The notes: a model not told the origin generated them from the sequence alone. Shown: positions 22,152 to 35,929, counted from the first letter of the stretch. The stretch is DNA of 64,000 nucleotides from Trichobilharzia szidati (GCA_944472155.2 OX235279.1:119280110-119344109); one strand, 5' to 3'. Program-made: numbers and translations.

Positions 22152-23172
22152 CTATGAGTAAATAAACGAAAAATATGCTTAAATGAACTGACCATAATCT
22201 TGTCAATATAATTCTCCGGATGCAAAGTAACTGACGAGCAACAAAAAACAATGTTGACGCGTAACACGACCACTAGAAAGACAAAATTTAACCAAATCTA
22301 ACAGCTTATGAGTTGAATTAAGAAAACCCAACATTAATGCAGAACAGAATTAGCTGACAAAGTCTGTGTATTTAAAAATACAGTATTACCTAGAATTCAC
22401 AGTTCACCAAGACCTTAGTTGTTTCGTCTGAGTAATCTGGGGTAATCTAGACAGAGCAGACAAATCAGCCTTAGAACACTTACTAATGTTGGTTCATGGA
22501 ATCGAGAAATGGATAAGTTTGAATCTGGCTGTCTCCTACGAGTAATCATATATGAACTAAATAGTGGGAATGCAAAACATTTCGGTTGTTATATGGCTGA
22601 AGAAATCAAATCTGCAGAAAATTTTCAACCACGATTTACTTTACATTTTCAAGTATTGGTTTTGTATGGATTCTTTTTGATTGGTTGGAGGATGTCATCA
22701 GTACATTTGTTTATTAGAACAGTATTATTTGAGCTTACATTTTATTGTTAGTAAGAAAATGTTTTGTTTGTAGGTAGGACGGAACTCTGACTGCTTAGGT
22801 TTTGCCACGACAATCAGCCGACATTCTTTAAGCGATAGATGATATCAGTCTGAGGTAAGATAGTAATAACTATATAGACTGGATAAGAGAAGTTTAATTC
22901 TGAGAAGTGCGAAACAAAATGATCTAAAAGAAAACTGACAATGGAGAGCTCTTCAGATGGTGTTAGTATATGGTATAAAGAATCTAAAGAATTAATTAAA
23001 CTATCATACACTGTGCGACTGGATTCATACATTTACTCACAAGTAATCGTAACTGCTAAAGTAATTCTACTGTGCATAACTACTTTTAAACCCTTAAAAT
23101 GACACACCTGTGTTCAACGACTTCATTAATAATGCTATACTAAAGTTCACAACACGAAAATATTAATCTCAC
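22152..23172 (-). other. Intron between exons 5 and 6 (1.0 kb)
   Basis: Short intron with no repeat or RNA gene identified. A possible exon with acceptor near 22271 was tested and rejected because no phase fits its neighbours well. Confidence 0.65.
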
Positions 23173-23369
23173 CGGATCTGTTCTATTTTCCGCTTGTCCA
23201 TTTTCCATAAATGTCACTTCCAGGTGGATGTTTTTCAACAAACTATGACCGACAATTTCAAACTTGAAATACCCTTCTTGTTCATTTTCTGGCAATTCAA
23301 TAAATCCACCATTAGGTTTAATATTTTCCTCCACAAATACAGCTGTATAACTTTTTTGAAACACAAAAT
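23173..23369 (-). CDS. Exon 5 of the large minus-strand gene
   Basis: The exon has 197 bases: two bases of a split codon, then 65 full codons, ending in phase 0. The acceptor is CATTATCAG and the donor is CCG|GTGAGA. The peptide reads FVFQKSYTAVFVEEN, then PNGGFIELPENEQEGYFKF, then LLKNIHLEVTFMENG, and contains the sequon NRT near its end. It has no cysteine. The alternating hydrophobic pattern predicts a beta-rich fold. The phase-0 end is matched exactly by a phase-0 start in exon 6, a useful internal check of the model. Confidence 0.8.
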
Positions 23370-23900
23370 CTGATAATGAAGGAAAGAAGGTGAAATACGA
23401 AATGGATTAAATGTTTTAAGTCATCAACAGATGACAGAATCATAGTGTGGTAAAATGGAAAATAACTTCTTGATATTTATGCTTAATGAATGCGCTTCAG
23501 CATTTTTCAAAGCTGTAAGGAGAGAGAGAGGAAGAGAAACGCTGTAATTCCGAAAATGGCGGATAAATTATGGCTTTGGTGTTCACCTGTTCCACACGGC
23601 CATCTGAGGTTGGGAGGTATCGAAAATGCTCAAATGTTGATGAATGATCAGTAATCAAGAAGTGATTTCAGGTGATTAGATAAACTTGCTGCTACTTCGG
23701 TAAACAGAATCAAAAGAATGAATAACACTTGATCCCCACCTTATTTCTCATGTTCACGCTTACTAGTATGTAACTTGGTGATTAGGGATGACTCCTCTTT
23801 CCTGGTTATTACTGAAGAATGGTTACTAATTCACTTTTCTTCTCTTTTTTATTCAGACATCTTTGCGTACTAAGTGGTTGTAACGACATTTGTTTAAAGC

Positions 23901-24022
23901 ATAAAAGTCAATCTGAACGAAGAATATTCTTTTCAATAATTTCTCTTCAGGTTCTTACAGTTATAAAATATAATATTTGTTGTTGTTACAATAATGGCCA
24001 GTTATGCGGCGGATACATTTTT
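23901..24022 (+). repeat. Left arm of the 23.9-25.05 kb inverted repeat
   Basis: Its reverse complement is at 24931-25049. The arms are more alike near the outside than in the TTG-rich part around 23974-23990, where a small length difference occurs. Confidence 0.75.
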
Positions 24023-24084
24023 TACTCTGCACGCCTGTGTCTATCCTTCAGTAGCTGTCCAATGTTCACTTAGCAACTCAAAGA

Positions 24085-24440
24085 TGTCTTACCTAAGTTA
24101 GCTCTTCTTCATGCGTATACCGTTTCAACTGTTCCTGTGGTTCAAGTTATATAGGGCGCACGATTAGGCAGGTTCGTCTACGGGTTCGAGAACATTTACC
24201 AGCTTGGTTCAGCAGGGGGAAATTAAGTGCATAAAAAGCTCTCTCTTTTCACGCTTGCTCAATACTGGACATAGCATTGACGTCAACACAGCTTTCAAGG
24301 TTATAAACCGAATTCCAAAGTCATTATCACGTCTCCTACACATAGCTGAAGCTGTTGCAATAAGATCGACTAAACCCGAACTTTGTATCCAAAAAGAACA
24401 CGTCCAGACACTGTTCCTACCGTGGTCAAACTTGGATTGA
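24085..24440 (+). pseudogene. GIY-YIG endonuclease relic of a second Penelope-like element, frameshifted
   Basis: The first frame gives CVYRFNCSCGSSYIGRTIR, then VREHLPAW. Around the run of Gs near 24215 the similarity moves to another frame: IKCIKSSLFSRLLNTGHSID, then FKVINRIPKSLSRLLHIAEA and PELCIQKEHVQTLFLPW, ending at 24440. Together these match the GIY-YIG C-terminal domain of PLEs: the CxCG...YIG start, Arg in the following helix, the H near the middle (GHSID) and the glutamate of AEA. One frameshift makes it a pseudogene. It is only about 120 codons, without RT, and sits inside inverted repeats, so it may be the remains of a larger element. Confidence 0.75.
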
Positions 24441-24930
24441 TGATTCTTCTTCTCACCAAGAGTGCTTCTTCCCCTTAACCCAACTGGGTTTTTTTCTTTG
24501 CTTATTATTTTTATTAGTATTATTATTATTCATAATTTATACCTTTCATGCAAACATTCTCTCAATACTATCGAATTCCCCATTTATACTACCAGGACTT
24601 ATTATTAGTGATATTTTCTCTTTTCTCAATATATGCCTCCACGTGTTTCATTTCACACATTCGTTATTTCATTATGAACCTCTCATTGCAGTCTTACTAT
24701 CTCCTGTTTAACACAGACCACTCAGTACTAGCCACTCACCTGACACCTTTTATAACCTTGAACTGACTTATCAATTTTCCTACCCCACACTCTACAAATC
24801 TATTATGATTAATCACCACCATTGTCTCCCATTTTACAATATTTTGTAATCGATTTCAGCCCAGCACGTTTGTCACACAAAAATGACTATTTATTTTGAC
24901 ACCCCATAACTAATCTGTTATTCTACGTTA

Positions 24931-25049
24931 AAAATGTATCCGCCACATAACTGGCCTTTATTGTAATGACAACAATTATATTTTATAATTGTAAGAACCT
25001 GAAGAGAAATTATTGAAAAGAATATTCTTCGTTCAGATGGACTTTTAAT
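24931..25049 (-). repeat. Right arm of the 23.9-25.05 kb inverted repeat
   Basis: Inverted counterpart of 23901-24022, seen directly by reverse-complementing the block containing aaaaatgtatccgcc through gttcagatggactttt. Confidence 0.75.
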
Positions 25050-25757
25050 TCATAATTTGGGAATATTCCACACTATTAAATCTTATAAAATACTGATCTG
25101 CTTTTCAAAAATCCAACCGCTACTTTTAAGAAGTCAGTATGGCTGAATAAAGGACTGAATAAGTCAGTTTTTTGCATAAAGACACGTGCTACCAGTGATA
25201 AGCGAATAATGAAAACGCGATAGGACGCATGTTGTTTCCATAAGAAATCAGTCTGACTGACTGAGTTTTCAACAAAGAACTTTGCACAAAAGTACGAAAG
25301 TTCGAGTTTCTACACTCAAAACAGCCCACAGAGGTAGACAGAAAAGTGCAAAGGAATTATAAAAGAAATAAACGAACAGGAGAAAGAATAATTACACTGA
25401 GTATAATGGGAATTTCACGGATCTATAAGTTCATAAAGAGTGAATTCATCTCCATCGTTGAGAAGGATAATGAACTATTAAGGCCTCATTTATAAATGAT
25501 CACATTAATAGACTATGAGGAGATCGAGAAATGATTTATAACATGCCCACTGGAAGAATTGATACATTCTTGTCGTATTTGTAGCTACTCACTTTATGGC
25601 TATTGACAGAAATAACTCTGATTTAGGCTCGTTTTCACCTTGGTAATGAATATTATCAATTCAAAATGAACTTTCAGCATTTAGCTTTTGAAATAAGCTC
25701 TGCATATACCAGCTACTTGCAGGAATGCAAAGGCATTATAGTTATTATTTGAGTTTT

Positions 25758-25945
25758 TACGAGTTAATCACGGATTGATATCAATTAGAGAACCACTGAA
25801 AACCAGGGGGTACTGGACAGCTGTTCCATCCTAGTTTCGGAATCATAGGCAGTACGCACCCAGTACGTATCCCAAACTAGGATGAAACAGTTGTCCCAGG
25901 TTTTCAATGGTTCTGTAACTGATATCAATCCGTGATCAACTCGTA
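25758..25945. repeat. Inverted duplication of a dispersed schistosome repeat
   Basis: Left arm 25758-25843 (acgagttaatcacggattga, then agaaccactgaaaacc, ctgttccatcctagtttcgg) and right arm 25867-25945 are inverted copies. The unit is the one also seen singly at 19.2 and 36.5 kb. Confidence 0.7.
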
Positions 25946-26877
25946 GAAACATAACTAATCCTTAAAAACCAACCATAGAAAATTAATTGGGTAATATTTT
26001 TATTAGAAATAATTATGATACTGATGTTATTCGCATTGCTTTTTGGACAATCCCTAATTATTCTTATAAATTCGCATTATTTAGGTAAGTAGTAATTTCA
26101 TCTAAAGTTGTCATTTTACAACAGGTGTTCTAAACACACAATTAGATGAGGATATGAAAGACAGAAAGGCAAACAATTGAGAAGACAAAGATACAGGACA
26201 TAAATATCTGATGATATGCCTTAATGCGTTTTCAAGTGTAGCAGTAAACAATGCTCCACAATATTTTATCTTCGTTTTGTAAGTTTTATATAGTTGATTA
26301 AAACTAGCCTGAAGATTATGCATACCAAAATTACAGATATTTCTCAAATGTTGGAATTGTGGGGATTTGTTTGATCCCAAGGAATGTTTCGTTAAGAACC
26401 AACATCAGTTAGGAATGAGTACTAATGAAATAAGGACTAGTTTTTTTCCATATCGCATACTCCCGCTTGGTTTACTCAATAATAAACGAGTGCTAACAAA
26501 ACTATTTTCTCAGGAAGAATGTAAGTGATATCTTACACATAATAGATGTTACTGGCATTAGCTTTCGCAGTTCTGATGAGATTTAAACGGCGGAGTGCAG
26601 TTAGTATCAGTGCAGAAGACTTATATCATACACGTTTTTAGAAGAGCAAAAGACAGGAGTACTTGGTTCTGTTGATGAGACGAAGACTTTTGAACCAAGC
26701 CCATAGGACAGTCAAATACACCTAGAATTTGGCAGCAACTATTGTAGAAGTTACAATTCAGATACCACCATAACTTCAAACTTTAAAAATGGCTGTTTAA
26801 AACCTCACCTTCATTAATCGACATTCGTCTGTGACATGTTTACAAGTGAACGTACATTTTTCAAAAGTATGACTTAC

Positions 26878-26985
26878 CTTGATCAAAGTCTGACTCCTTA
26901 AGGCTTGTAGAAGGCGAGAAAAGTTGTGATTTCTTGCTATCAGTTGTCTGACAACTGCACTGATATTGTCCATAATACTGATGAG
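26878..26985 (-). CDS. Exon 4 of the large minus-strand gene
   Basis: This short exon (108 bases, about 36 residues, phase-1 symmetric) has acceptor AATTTTCTAG and donor G|GTAAGT. The peptide begins HQYYGQYQCSCQTTD. The GQYQC signature resembles the F strand of an Ig domain, which would complete the module begun in exon 3. The remainder is a Ser/Thr/Lys/Asp linker (KKSQLFSPSTSLKESDFD). The next junction codes Asp. The preceding intron, 15.9 kb, is the longest in the window. Confidence 0.72.
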
Positions 26986-29007
26986 CTAGAAAATTAATCA
27001 AGAAACAAATATTTAGACGTCGACAAATCGTGTGGGTGGGAATTAAACAGTTAACTGTACAAACCTGTTTCTACTGAAAGCTTAATTCTTATTGACTCGG
27101 AAATCTAACCGAGTAATAATTTGCAGTTGATAGGCTGCTTGTTATTTCAATGAAAAGCAACAGATTGTCGGGTATGCGGCCGTCGAAATATTGAAATTCA
27201 TCAGAATAATTCAGAAACTTTGAAAAAGCGAAATACACGCCTGGAGGTATTTGTGGTTGGAGCATAAAAAAGATGAAATAGTCTAACGATATAATACTTT
27301 GTACAGTGAAACCCGTAAAAGGGGACCATTATGCATTCGCCATTAGTTCAGTGTTTGGTCAATAGTTATGATTGATTTTAAATACTTTAGGTTAGCGGGT
27401 TTTTTAGCCGTACAATATTCTCTAGTCTTCTTCAACAATTGCTCTGGTATTCTCAGAATCAGTCAATAGGAATGTCAACTGCTTTCCTACTAGGTTTTTC
27501 TGCTCACAACTAACCCATTGCATGAATCAAACGAATGAATGCGGACACATAGAGTCATTTGAATCGACTGGTGAATTACACTACAGGCCACAAAGGAACA
27601 TGTAAAATCAAAATGAATAATATAATAGTTACCATTTTCTATTAAGACAAAGAGATACCTAGCAATGCGTACTAACAGAATTCACATTCATCCGGAAATT
27701 TAACTAAAATAACAGACATCAACATGAAGCGAAGGAAAAACTATTCAAAATACGGACATAGATTAAGCTGATAAAAGTGACAAGCCTAAAGTATGTTTAA
27801 AACAGATCCTTGAATCGGTAAATGTGTATGTTTGGCTGAAACGTAATTGAAAACCTAATAAACGGTTTCTGTATAAAGCACTATGTTGGTCTGAAAGGCG
27901 ACACGGTGACTTCAGTAATACAGATAAATTATGAATGATTTACGTGATTTACTACAATCTACACGGTAAATTTCATTTTGTTTTCTAGTCGCCCGTCATG
28001 TTTGCCTAAAAAATATTCAATTATGTTGGATATTCACGGTGGATAATAATAAAAGCGTAAGACCGTGATTGTTAGTGAAATTCTACACAAGATCTTTGAT
28101 CGCTTCCACTTATAGTTCCCAAAAGGAATCTACTTGTCGCTTAGAAAATTTAGACTAAATGGTGATGAAAAGCACCTCAGTGTATGTTGGCGTACAGTGC
28201 CAAAAAACGTCGGAAAAAAATCCTTTTAGTGAATAATAAATTCAGAAAGATGAATGCATGCATACTTGCACATAATGAAGAAATCTCCTCTTCAAGATCA
28301 GATCAGTAAGTAGTCTTGTCTACAGATCGCAGATAGACAAAGTACGATGACATTCATTACAACATTTTTTGGAGGTAACATTTAGAGTGAAATAACAACT
28401 AATTGTAAACACCAGTACTGAAATAAAACGAATGAGCATTGACTGATATTAGAAATCGTAAGAAAAAGACGTAAACAGTGAAGAAAATTTTCTTTTCAAC
28501 AAAATGAAGCCTCATACTGTATACGCTACTGTGCAACACTTTTCTTTAGAGGGTGAAGTACAAACCAGTGATCTCTTTTCTCAAGTTTCAAATCTGGTCA
28601 TTGAGCATTAAAACAGATTATATATATATATGCTATTATCAATATCATTATAAAAATGCTAAAATGAAATTGAACAGATATACGCATACATATATATTCC
28701 CAGGTATATATTGCCATTTAATGGAATCATGTGCAACACTGAAGCATACTTATATGTTTTATAAATGAGCCTTACGAGTACAATGAAAATCAATCAGTAT
28801 ATTTGACGCGATGTGAAGTGATCTCTTGACATGATTTCTGAAGTTTATTGAGTGAAACGAAATACCACCTCATATAATACAAATGCACAGTGTGAATGTT
28901 TGTTCACTACTATTAGAGTATATCCCTAAATAAAAATTTTCATTGTTATTGTTAAATGCATTGATTGCATCGGAAACTGGACGCCGTTTACTATAGAAAA
29001 AACTTAC

Positions 29008-29034
<27 letters not shown>
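29008..29034. repeat. TA microsatellite
   Basis: About thirteen uninterrupted TA units inside the exon 3-4 intron. Confidence 0.9.
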
Positions 29035-29038
<4 letters not shown>

Positions 29039-31084
29039 ATAGATATGTACCCACAAAGCTGTAACAAGCTGTGAGAATTAGGACACTTAGATGCAGTGAA
29101 TGTTGTACATTACTGAACGTTTTTACAGAAACTGAAATCACTCCACAGAAGCAATGACTGTGTAACTGAGAACAGAATCTGCTTTGTTCCTTACACGTCA
29201 GAGTTAGAGAAAATCAAGTATAGGCACTCCTAATGAGAACATGAAGTTCTAATTAATTAATTTTTAAATCTCAGTTGAACATTGACAAAATTCCACCAGA
29301 AAATTAAAACAAGTTTATGAAGGTCAGTCTGTGGTATTTAAGCCAGCAAATATTATTACAGGTAATAAATACATCAGTAATAAATACCACGAAACTGTGA
29401 TCCAACTCTTAAACGTTAAAGGGTGGGTTGCTAAGAAAATGGCAACTTAAACACACAGCTTATGAACACTTTAGATGAAGACGACTAGTAATGAAAATCA
29501 TCTTGTGTCTTTGGTGATTCTGCCATGGATTTATAATTCCTTTCTTTAATCTACAGATGAAACTATCCTCGATTTAAGCCAACAGTGTTTGTCAGTAAAT
29601 ACATTTCTTGTTGTGAAATGAATTATTGAAAACCTACAAAAAACTAGTGAATAGTCCAAAAGAAATATATTAATTCTGTCATGTAACCAAATAAACATGC
29701 CCGTGTTCATGGTGTTGTAGAAACATATGCATAAGATCAGGGTCAAGATGTAATACAAGGTTAGAAACCTAATCAATCTTAATGAAGTGAATAGTTTCAA
29801 GGCAGCCTAAATCATACAATCTTGTGCTTGACAATACTGGAAAAGCACTATCGTCCGCTTACTTTTTCCGCTTCCTTTCACTCTTTTCCTCCCTGTCTTC
29901 GCCTCTTCTATCCATAAACGCAAATAACTTAAAAAGGTTGTGATTCACTCGAACTCGAAATAACTCAATGATGCTCAATATTTATTCATACGATATACAA
30001 GCAATTGCACTGTCCTAATTGTTGATGTCATTTTATAAATAAAAACATTCGTAAAAATATTAGAGGTATAATCTTTCGTAAATATCAAAAGATTGAGAAA
30101 TTTGCCTTGATTAAATCGAGTTAACGAAATCTGAAGAGCTAACTAAAGGCTTACTTATTATCTACATAAAAGAAGTGTAATCTTAAAAGGTTGTGTCAGT
30201 ATCGTTTGACTGGTGTTTAACGCCACTTTACTAGCCTATGCTGCATTGGTAGTTTTTCCAAGAAACACCTCATTGAATATAATGTTCCATTTGACAGAAT
30301 AAAATATGACTTAAGTTGGAAAACGCGATCGAAGAACAATAGTAATCATGTTCACTTCCAGAGATGATCTGGAGAACAGAAGCGTTCCGAAAACATTCAC
30401 GTGATAGGAGTACATTAATAAAAACGTTTACCTATCCATTTCATATGCATTCGATTTCAACTTTATAGCTTCAACAATATTATAAAACACCCCAAGCTTC
30501 AGGTAATGTGTGAATGTTTCAACATTCACGTCAGTAAGAGAAGCAAAAAAGTATTTATAATGAGTCTGTCAGTCGTGAATGTCAAGTATTTAACTGAAAA
30601 TGTGTTACACTTTAATGAACTAAAAAAATTAAAAATAATTCTTCCCATCTATGCAAGTTCGTATTTGATCACAGGCATTTGCGCACATCTAATGTGTTTA
30701 ACTGTTTCTAGGCGCTTATATGAATGACACAAAAAGGCAGAGAAGTGGAAAGTAAAGAACAAAGAATAGAATTGAAGGCAACAAAATTCTTTCTAAAAAA
30801 GAATGACTATTTACATTTTCATTGTCCTTGTTTTTTTTATCTTGTTCATCTTCTGTTACATATTTCACCCGACTTTAAAATGATTCACATTGTCCAAAAG
30901 TAAGAATATCTTTAGGTAATAAAACTTTTATTATTACATGCGTATCAAAGAATTGAATTCCAAATTGATACGATAAGAGTACCGAGTAGATTTCAATTAG
31001 ATGCATTATATTGGCCAGCAGAAATAAAAACAATCATTCAACTGGCATTATACAACTGTTCATCAGTGTTAGAACTGAATACTG

Positions 31085-31250
31085 TGAAACGGTTAATACT
31101 CTAGACTTTGAATCCAGTTATCTGACCTCGAGTCTGTACGAGATTTTAACCTTGTTTAGTTTATTAGCCTAGAAAAGAGCGGATGTTGAGCGTGGGGCTG
31201 GCAACCACATCTCGTACAAAAAACACCCCCACCATTATGAGAGCTTTATG
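31085..31250 (+). mobile_element. tRNA-derived SINE in plus orientation
   Basis: The head reads cggttaatactctagactttgaatccag with a following B-box-like tgacctcgagtctgtacg. The body has gttgagcgtggggctggcaac and then cgtacaaaaaacacc, the reverse-oriented match to the body of the 2.6-kb family. Confidence 0.55.
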
Positions 31251-32224
31251 GCTATGTAAGGAAACTAAAACTATTGTTGGCTATAATAAGGAAGAATCCT
31301 CAATTCGAAAACGTGTAATGCTAGCTGGTGAATGTCAACAGGAAGTCTGACGGTGGATAAGTCTTCTTTTAACGACAGCACGGGAACATGGAATTCCAAC
31401 ACCATTGTTGAGGACGACATGGCTGCTCAAATTTTAGAATCAATGAAGAAATGTTTTCTAGAAGTGTTATAAGATAGCAATAATACTAACGTTAATAATC
31501 ATTAAAGATGATAATAATGCACGAGTATCTTAAGTGTGAACTACTTTTAACTCAGTATGTGATGGGAATGAGATTTGTAGAGATGTAGGTTCATTCCAAC
31601 AGTGAGTAAAAGGTTAATTATTTGATTCCTAGTATACAATAAATTCAAAATAAGAAAATAAACTGGCCAATATATACTGGTGATAGACTTCAAATAAACG
31701 AATTAGTCATGAATTATCACGTAATTTACTCTTGCCTGTGCCCGAAGACAATTTCTAACTAGATTCATCATAGTTTAGAAGGGAAATATAGACATCTGAG
31801 TGATATTACATTGAAGAAATTAAATTTACAAAATAAAATGATAATAACCTGATAATAAGTAATCCAGGGAGACCCTGCTTCCAAATTGTCAACGTCGTAA
31901 TGTTTATAATATCCTGTGCTAAGTTAACAGATAAAACCTTACTACTCACAGGTGATGGCTATCACACGAAAGAGTGCAGAAGATCATAGTCATCCTGTTT
32001 AGAGAGAAGTAAAAAGAGAACGACGGAAAGGCATTTTTGCCTGTCATGTGTCGAAGTAACTCTATTCATGATTGCGTGAAGAGTCGTCAAATTCTAAAGG
32101 ATCACAGGTTTGATTGAATATGACAACAGAATATATCACAAATGCGGATATTTCTGGCTAAACAAAACACCTAAATTACCATCGGAGTGCTATTCTCTGT
32201 CAACGCACTCTTAAACTTCACTTA

Positions 32225-32330
32225 GTTTACTAGCTGAAAAAGACAAAAAGTTGAATATGAGGTTAGCACACCTATCCTGTATAAAAAACCATGATTGCCA
32301 ATTAAACTTTAAGGCTTGAAGCCTTAAGTT
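32225..32330 (+). repeat. Degenerate SINE body fragment
   Basis: The order tttactagctgaaaaagac, gttgaatatgaggttagca and tgtataaaaaacca parallels the body of the 31.1-kb copy. The head is not seen. Confidence 0.35.
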
Positions 32331-35300
32331 CTATTCAGAATACGAGGAGTAAAAAACAACCTAATGAATGAAATAAACGCCTAACACATTCTCTCCATAG
32401 GAAGCCGGATAATTCCCATAACAATTCATGTATTTAAAGTTGAACAAATCTGCCGATGCACTTGGCAACATCAGCATATCCAACCAAAGCAGAGAAAAAC
32501 CCGTTACGCCCTTATTTTTATCCACTACTTTCCTTTACATCCAGTTTAATCCCATCAGTCTATAGTGAGATAAATTAACTCCGAGAGAAATAATGTAGTC
32601 TTGCCAATAAAAACCTACAGAAATAATATGTTACGGAGAGTAAACACTGAAAACAATATTAAATAATGGAAAAATATCTTTTTATTGGTAAAATAAAACA
32701 AAAAAGATTAGACCACCAATGAGAATACGACTGCTAGAGAGAAATGTCGATAACAAAGAAGTAGGAAATATCTGCTTCACTCTAGTTTAGGACAAAGCAT
32801 GACAATGTGAAGCATGCTGTTTTCGAGTCTGTATTGACGTGATGTGACGCACGTATACTGTCTCTGACTGAATTAGTCGTAATACATTTTAAAGCATCAC
32901 TCTCATTTGTGCTGTATGCTATAGATTCTTACAGAAACAAAATTCGTCTAAAGTAACAGCTCACAGGTGAAATAAAAATTCTAGCTTTATGTTTAATAAT
33001 TAAAGACAGTAGGTGGGAAGCGCTGGACTTAGGTTTCGTGATTATGTGTGGCATTGTTAACAACCTGATGTCGCCCATGAAATTTATCATCAGTAGTATT
33101 GCTGCATACTGTAACGAAATCTATATGTGTATAGGAAGTCCTGAACTTGAGGACTGCCAATCACCAGAAAGTTACATTCATAGTCATGAGTAAACTCTTG
33201 TTGTACTTGTGCTCCAAACAGGCACCATTCAGTAAGTTTATCAAAGATCTCACCATTAGGCTATTCGTGTAAGTCATGCATCTGTCTTGACAGTAAATGC
33301 CAACAAGCTGACATCGAAGTTCAGAGGGTTTTCTGGTGACCAACTTCCTGTTATATACACGTTTCTCAAACTGTCAGCTGAATTTTATCGATGCTATTTC
33401 ATTCCTGACAAAAATGATTTTTATGTCGGTAGTAGATGAAACATTTTACACAAGATCAGTAGGGAAGCTGACAAAGCACCACGAAAATGAATAATCCCCA
33501 GAACACTTCAGTAATAGAATAAAACAGCTGGCATCTCTAAAACTCTGACTTAATGGCATAGTTGGTATTCATGCATCACATGAGTAGGCTAAAGGACAGT
33601 AAACATCCTTCCATTCGAATGCCGAATACAAATTATGAAACTTTAAGTTAAGTAACCTTGAGATTAGTCACAGACATCTCGGAAAAAATGTACAACTTTA
33701 AGCATTTCATTGCCACATGAGACCAACCACACTGGTTGAAGTTTGTGCTACAGCCTGAGAGTGACCAAATTTAATAAAGCATAATGTTAGTTACATGTGA
33801 CTGCTACAAGATGAGTTATTCACATTTAAGATGTATTTTTATGCATTACTGTAGAACTGTCTACACATCTACTCTGTAGGTACCCGAATATACAAATGTT
33901 TATATACATATGTCATATAAGTTAGGGATTCAGTGCACACTTGTATTCTACTTTACTAACTTTGTGACAGATTGAATTCCATGACGTGAAAATATCACAG
34001 GGACTTCACTTTCTCACATATGTAAACACCTTACTTGTTTTTGACACATATTTACTATGCCCCTTCGATAGACGCTAGTGAGTAGGCAGGTTAGTACAGT
34101 GAAATAACTATTTATGATTTGTCAGGACAGTGGGTTAACAATTCCACCTGTTAATTTAATTGAATGATTACTAAATTATACGTGAACATGGAAATAACAG
34201 GCAAATACAGACACACAAAGAGAACAATCTGGCAGAATACGTTGTTGTTCATTTACTTATTTATTTCTGTCAATCAGTATACGATTCTCACTACATCACA
34301 AACAAATAACCAAACAACAACAAAACCAAATTGTCCATCAATTCGTGATAGATTATGCCTTATTTTTTAGAAGTGAAAAAGACACCATATAAAGTTACTT
34401 GTTCAAGTCAACTTCCAAAAACCAGTTTAAAACAATATTTCCATCTTCTAGCCTCTTCTATTCCTATATTTTCGTGCGTGTCACACTACATTATCTAATT
34501 TAGATTAACCCTAACTTGAAGTACACGTTTCCCTGGTGCACATATAAAATCTCTTGAAGATAAAAAAAAATCATAATGGACTATTTATTCCAGCAGTGAA
34601 TAACATCAGAGGATTTTTATTATAACTCGCTTTCTCTCAGCCTGTCTATCTTAGCCACTGGTCTGTCATTTCACCAAAACACATTTGACAAATAAAAATG
34701 ATCAAAAAGGGGTCACACAAAACTACTGCCATGACAGTTATTTGTTCATTCTCAGTTCGCTTATTTGTCATAATAAGTGAACTGATAATAGGACAAAAAG
34801 GATTTTAGAATAAGATTGTAGACGTTAGACATTGTAGTGGTATGCGACTTCACGTTAGGTCGTTGATCTAATGCACCACACAGTGATACAGCTTTATTTA
34901 TTCTATAAACAATAGCAATGTTGTTTCAGGTATAACAGCTGAAGTCTCCGAAACATTGCATTTCAAAAAATCAAATTAAATGCAGTCACATAAATTAGTG
35001 ACTGCAATCTGTTAACACTACTTTTTGAATGAAAATTTTGCATCTGTCGACAATTCTTTTGAAACCCTCTTGTTCACTACTACAGTTAAATATGTCAACC
35101 TCAAACGAATCGAATGAAATATGTTTAAGATGTGAGTATGCACTACGCTGTTCATTATTATTTTAACTACTTTTGGTGTGGAGTAGATATCACTGTAGAA
35201 ATTATGCAGTTTCATAAAAATTGAAGCTAATCGCCCGTTATCATGCATCTTGATTAGTGATCAAAAAATACAGGCACTGGATGAAAGACAATGCCTTCAA

Positions 35301-35929
35301 CCTTTCGATGAGTGGACACGTACTTAAAGCTTGCAATTGAAGTTTCGTGTTGAGATCTACGCAAAACCACAGACATTGTATACGAGTGGTTACTGTTTTC
35401 AACATCAAATTTTCAGATGTCATAAGCAATGACAATTTGTAGAAAAACTTTGCCATATAAGCAACGCATTTTTGAGGAACACCATGACTGATTCAAGGAA
35501 CTTCATTGATGCCAAAAATGTGAGTAGACATTTCTGGACAGATTCATGTCTTTTACATAAACACTACAGTGTACTCCCTTCATGAGTAAAGTAGATGAAG
35601 GAGGCTCGAAATTCTGCCCTAAATAGTTTCTATGATAAAATCATAAAATGAAAAAACTTCAAATAATAAAGCTAGGAAACGTGTATCAACCAAGATACGT
35701 TTGTGTAGTACACATCTGCATTGTTGACTGGAGGTAAATGAAGTAATAAACTTTATTTAAATGGTCACTGCATGAACAAATATGCTTTGGTAATAGTATG
35801 AACGACCAACAGTCTTAGAAGTGCAAGTCCTTTTATCCCGTGGACCTTAGTTCCACAATTCGCATGTAGCTTAGATTTAAAGTCAGTGACCATTGACAGA
35901 TGTCATATTTTTGTGTGACCGCCAGTAAG

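Larger units (their letters stand above)
23901..25049. mobile_element. 1.15-kb element bounded by ~120-bp inverted repeats, containing the GIY-YIG relic
   Basis: The left arm (23901-24022) and right arm (24931-25049) are inverted copies that differ at about a dozen sites and a few small gaps. They share words such as gaacgaagaatattctttt, caataatttctcttcaggtt and the block around ggccagttatg(c/t)ggcggatac. The interior holds the frameshifted GIY-YIG relic and an AT-rich tail region. Penelope-like elements can be flanked by inverted terminal copies, which fits. A DNA transposon that captured PLE sequence is less likely. No target-site duplication was obvious. Confidence 0.65.
23370..26877 (-). 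other. Intron between exons 4 and 5 (3.5 kb)
   Basis: About a third of the intron is the 23.9-25.05 kb element with inverted repeats around a GIY-YIG relic. The 25.76-25.95 kb foldback lies beyond it. A GA-rich run sits near 23519-23530. Nothing else was recognised. Confidence 0.65.

Noticed and set aside
22188..22273. Possible extra exon between exons 5 and 6 (acceptor near 22271, donor ATG|GTCAGT)
   Set aside because: It would need a phase-0 start and end to fit its neighbours. The frame that is phase 0 at its start does not end in phase 0, and exons 5 and 6 already join perfectly.
35018..35456. Two adjacent minus-strand open frames of 71-76 codons
   Set aside because: They lack any known motif, frame continuity or splice sites in phase with the host gene.
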